Below are positions 11,398 through 13,920 of a stretch of DNA of 13,920 nt, piece by piece. Position numbers and translations under genes: made by a program. Location of the stretch: assembly GCA_036506175.1 (NCBI GenBank), contig DASXSE010000115.1, forward strand, positions 1 to 13,920. The letters run 5' to 3'. This DNA comes from JAIBJP01 sp036506175 (GTDB lineage: Bacteria; Actinomycetota; Thermoleophilia; Gaiellales; Gaiellaceae). Under the pieces are notes generated by a model. That model did not search any database. It had not been told where the DNA came from and saw only the letters and a list, made by a program, of their open reading frames with translations. Within the stretch, counting starts at the first letter, position 1. Each line of letters begins with the position of its first letter.

Positions 11398-12596
11398 CTA
11401 GCCCTTAATTTCGGTCCAGGCGTTGGTCCATTCGGAGTAGTCCTTGCAGACGTCCCCGCGGTCGTCGAGGCAGTCCTTCTGCGGCGTCGTCCAGTACCAG
11501 ACCTGGTCGAAGTACGCCTGATCGTCCGCGTGGTAGATCTTGCAGGTGTTCGGGTCGGAGGTCTCCGCACAGGACTTGGAGTTCGCGGGCGCCTCTCCGA
11601 ACCACTCCGCCACCTGCGCGTTCACCTTCGGCGAGACGATCCAGTCCATCCACTTGTACATGCAGTTCGGATGCTTCGCCTTGGACGAGATCATCCACGT
11701 GTCCGACCAGCCGGTGGCGCCTTCCTTCGGGAGGATCGCCTTGACCGGCACTTTGTCGGCCTCGAGGAGGTTCGTGATCACCTGCCACGTCGTCCCGATG
11801 ACGCTGTCGCCGCCCGAGAACGCCGCCTGCTCCTTCGTGTAGTCGGACCAGTACTCGCCGATGACGGTTCGCTGCTTCTTTAGCAGGTCGACCGCGGCCG
11901 TGAACTGATCGTCGTCGAGCTCATACGGGTTCGTGATGCCGAGGGACGGCTGGGTCTTCATAAGGTAGACCGCGGCGTCGGCGATGTAGATCGGGCTGTC
12001 GTACGCCGTGACCTTGCCCTTGTAAGGCGAGTTCTCGTCGAAGACGGCTCCCCAACTGTCCGGCTCGGGCTTCACGACGTCGGTCCGCCACATCAGCAGG
12101 TTCGCCCCGCGTCCGTGGGGGATGCCGTAATGAACGCCGTTGACCGTGTTGTGCGGCTGGTCCTTCAGGCCCGGGAAGATGTCCTTGTAGTTCGGGACGA
12201 GGTCGACGTTGACCGGAGCGACGTCGCCGGCCGCGATGAGCCGCAGCGTCGCATCTCCTGAGGCGGAGACGCCGTCGTAGTTCCCCGTCTTCATGAGCGT
12301 CACCATCTCGTCGGAGGTGTTGCCGATCGTGACGTTGACCTGGCAACCGGTCTGCTTCTCGAAGGGCGTGACCCAGTCGACGCTGGGATCGGTGGAGCCG
12401 TCCTCCGCGTAACCAGCCCAGGCGATGATGTCGAGCTGCCCTTCGCCCGGGCCGACCGACTGCGGGAGATTGGACGTCTCGCCGCCGCCGGTACCGCCAC
12501 CTCCGCCTCCGCCGCCGCCACCGCAGCCGGCCGCCGTGAGCGCGAGCACCGCGACAAACAGCGCCAGCGCCCCGAACGCCAGGTACCGCTTCCTTC

Positions 12597-12600
<4 letters not shown>
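11398..12600 (-). CDS. potD: Polyamine-binding lipoprotein PotD (ABC transporter)
   Basis: The 400-residue extracytoplasmic binding protein starts at ATG 12600, overlapping the potA stop (ATGA) and preceded by GGAGG at 12608-12612. A lipoprotein signal (MRRKRYLAF, hydrophobic core, lipobox A23-A-G-C26) leads into a run of ten glycines and GGGETS. The mature part begins with the PotD-like LDIIAWAGYAEDG. It continues with NYDGVSASGDATLRLIAAGDVAPV, HYGIPHGRGANLLMWR, EYWSDYTKEQAAFSGGDSVIGTTWQV and the C-terminal lobe. It should capture spermidine, putrescine or a related amine and deliver it to PotBC. Six cysteines in the mature protein, four clustered in the last 65 residues, suggest disulfides, which are not typical of E. 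coli PotD. Exact ligand unknown. Confidence 0.88.
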
Positions 12601-13703
<1,103 letters not shown>

Positions 13704-13920
13704 GGTCGAGATCCTCGTCGCTTATGACGAGCGGGACGAGAATTCGGATGACATTGCCGTAGATCCCGCACGAGAGGAGGATGAGACCGCGCTCGCGGGC
13801 GGCTGCAGTCGTGGCCGACGCCAGCGCCGCGGCGGGCTCCTTCGTCTCCGCGTCCTCTACGAGCTCGAGCGCGAGCATCGGCCCGATTCCGCGCACCTCT
13901 CCGACGGCGGCGATCCGCTC

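Overview
The window is high-GC bacterial DNA with densely packed genes, many overlapping by 1-16 bases, frequent GTG starts, glycine-rich lipoprotein N-termini (Cys followed by a run of Gly) and apparently leaderless promoters. Together these suggest an actinobacterium, probably of the Thermoleophilia/Gaiellales type; this is an inference from style, as no marker gene is present.

Region 1 (1-1249, + strand) is the end of an aerobic phenylacetate cluster: the tail of a PaaB-like subunit, paaC and paaD, from the phenylacetyl-CoA epoxidase operon. More genes of the same pathway lie further on: paaG (4690-5460, minus) and a paaF-like crotonase (7644-8408, minus), with a third, unusual crotonase beside it (8405-9214).

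Region 2 (1236-4693) interrupts the catabolic genes and is the least familiar part. On the minus strand are four small membrane-protein genes, including a 40-residue one (2416-2538). On the plus strand are an XRE-type regulator, a membrane/coiled-coil/double-zinc-ribbon protein overlapping it by ATGA, and two tandem paralogous lipoproteins. A 50-bp, nearly symmetrical promoter/operator occurs twice (2362-2411 and 2523-2572, 42 of 50 bases identical). In each copy one palindromic -10 box sits midway between two -35-like boxes facing each other. One copy separates the regulator from the 40-residue gene; the other drives the next membrane gene. I read this as a self-contained, autoregulated envelope cassette of unknown function.

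Region 3 (4690-6477) holds paaG, divergent from an HtrA-type serine protease with a PDZ domain across only 27 bases.

Region 4 (6466-13920, all minus strand) is a run of nine genes. In transcription order they are the C-terminus of a GABA-type class III aminotransferase, potA, potD, potB, potC (polyamine-type ABC importer), an EthD-like small protein, the unusual crotonase, the paaF-like crotonase and an LtrA-family membrane protein. Nearly all junctions overlap, so amine uptake, transamination and acyl-CoA degradation are probably co-transcribed. The one real gap, 200 bases between potD and potB, holds hairpins and is bracketed by a 17-bp direct repeat.

No tRNA, rRNA, CRISPR array, transposase or clear rho-independent terminator was seen. 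Apart from that 200-base gap the window is almost fully coding.
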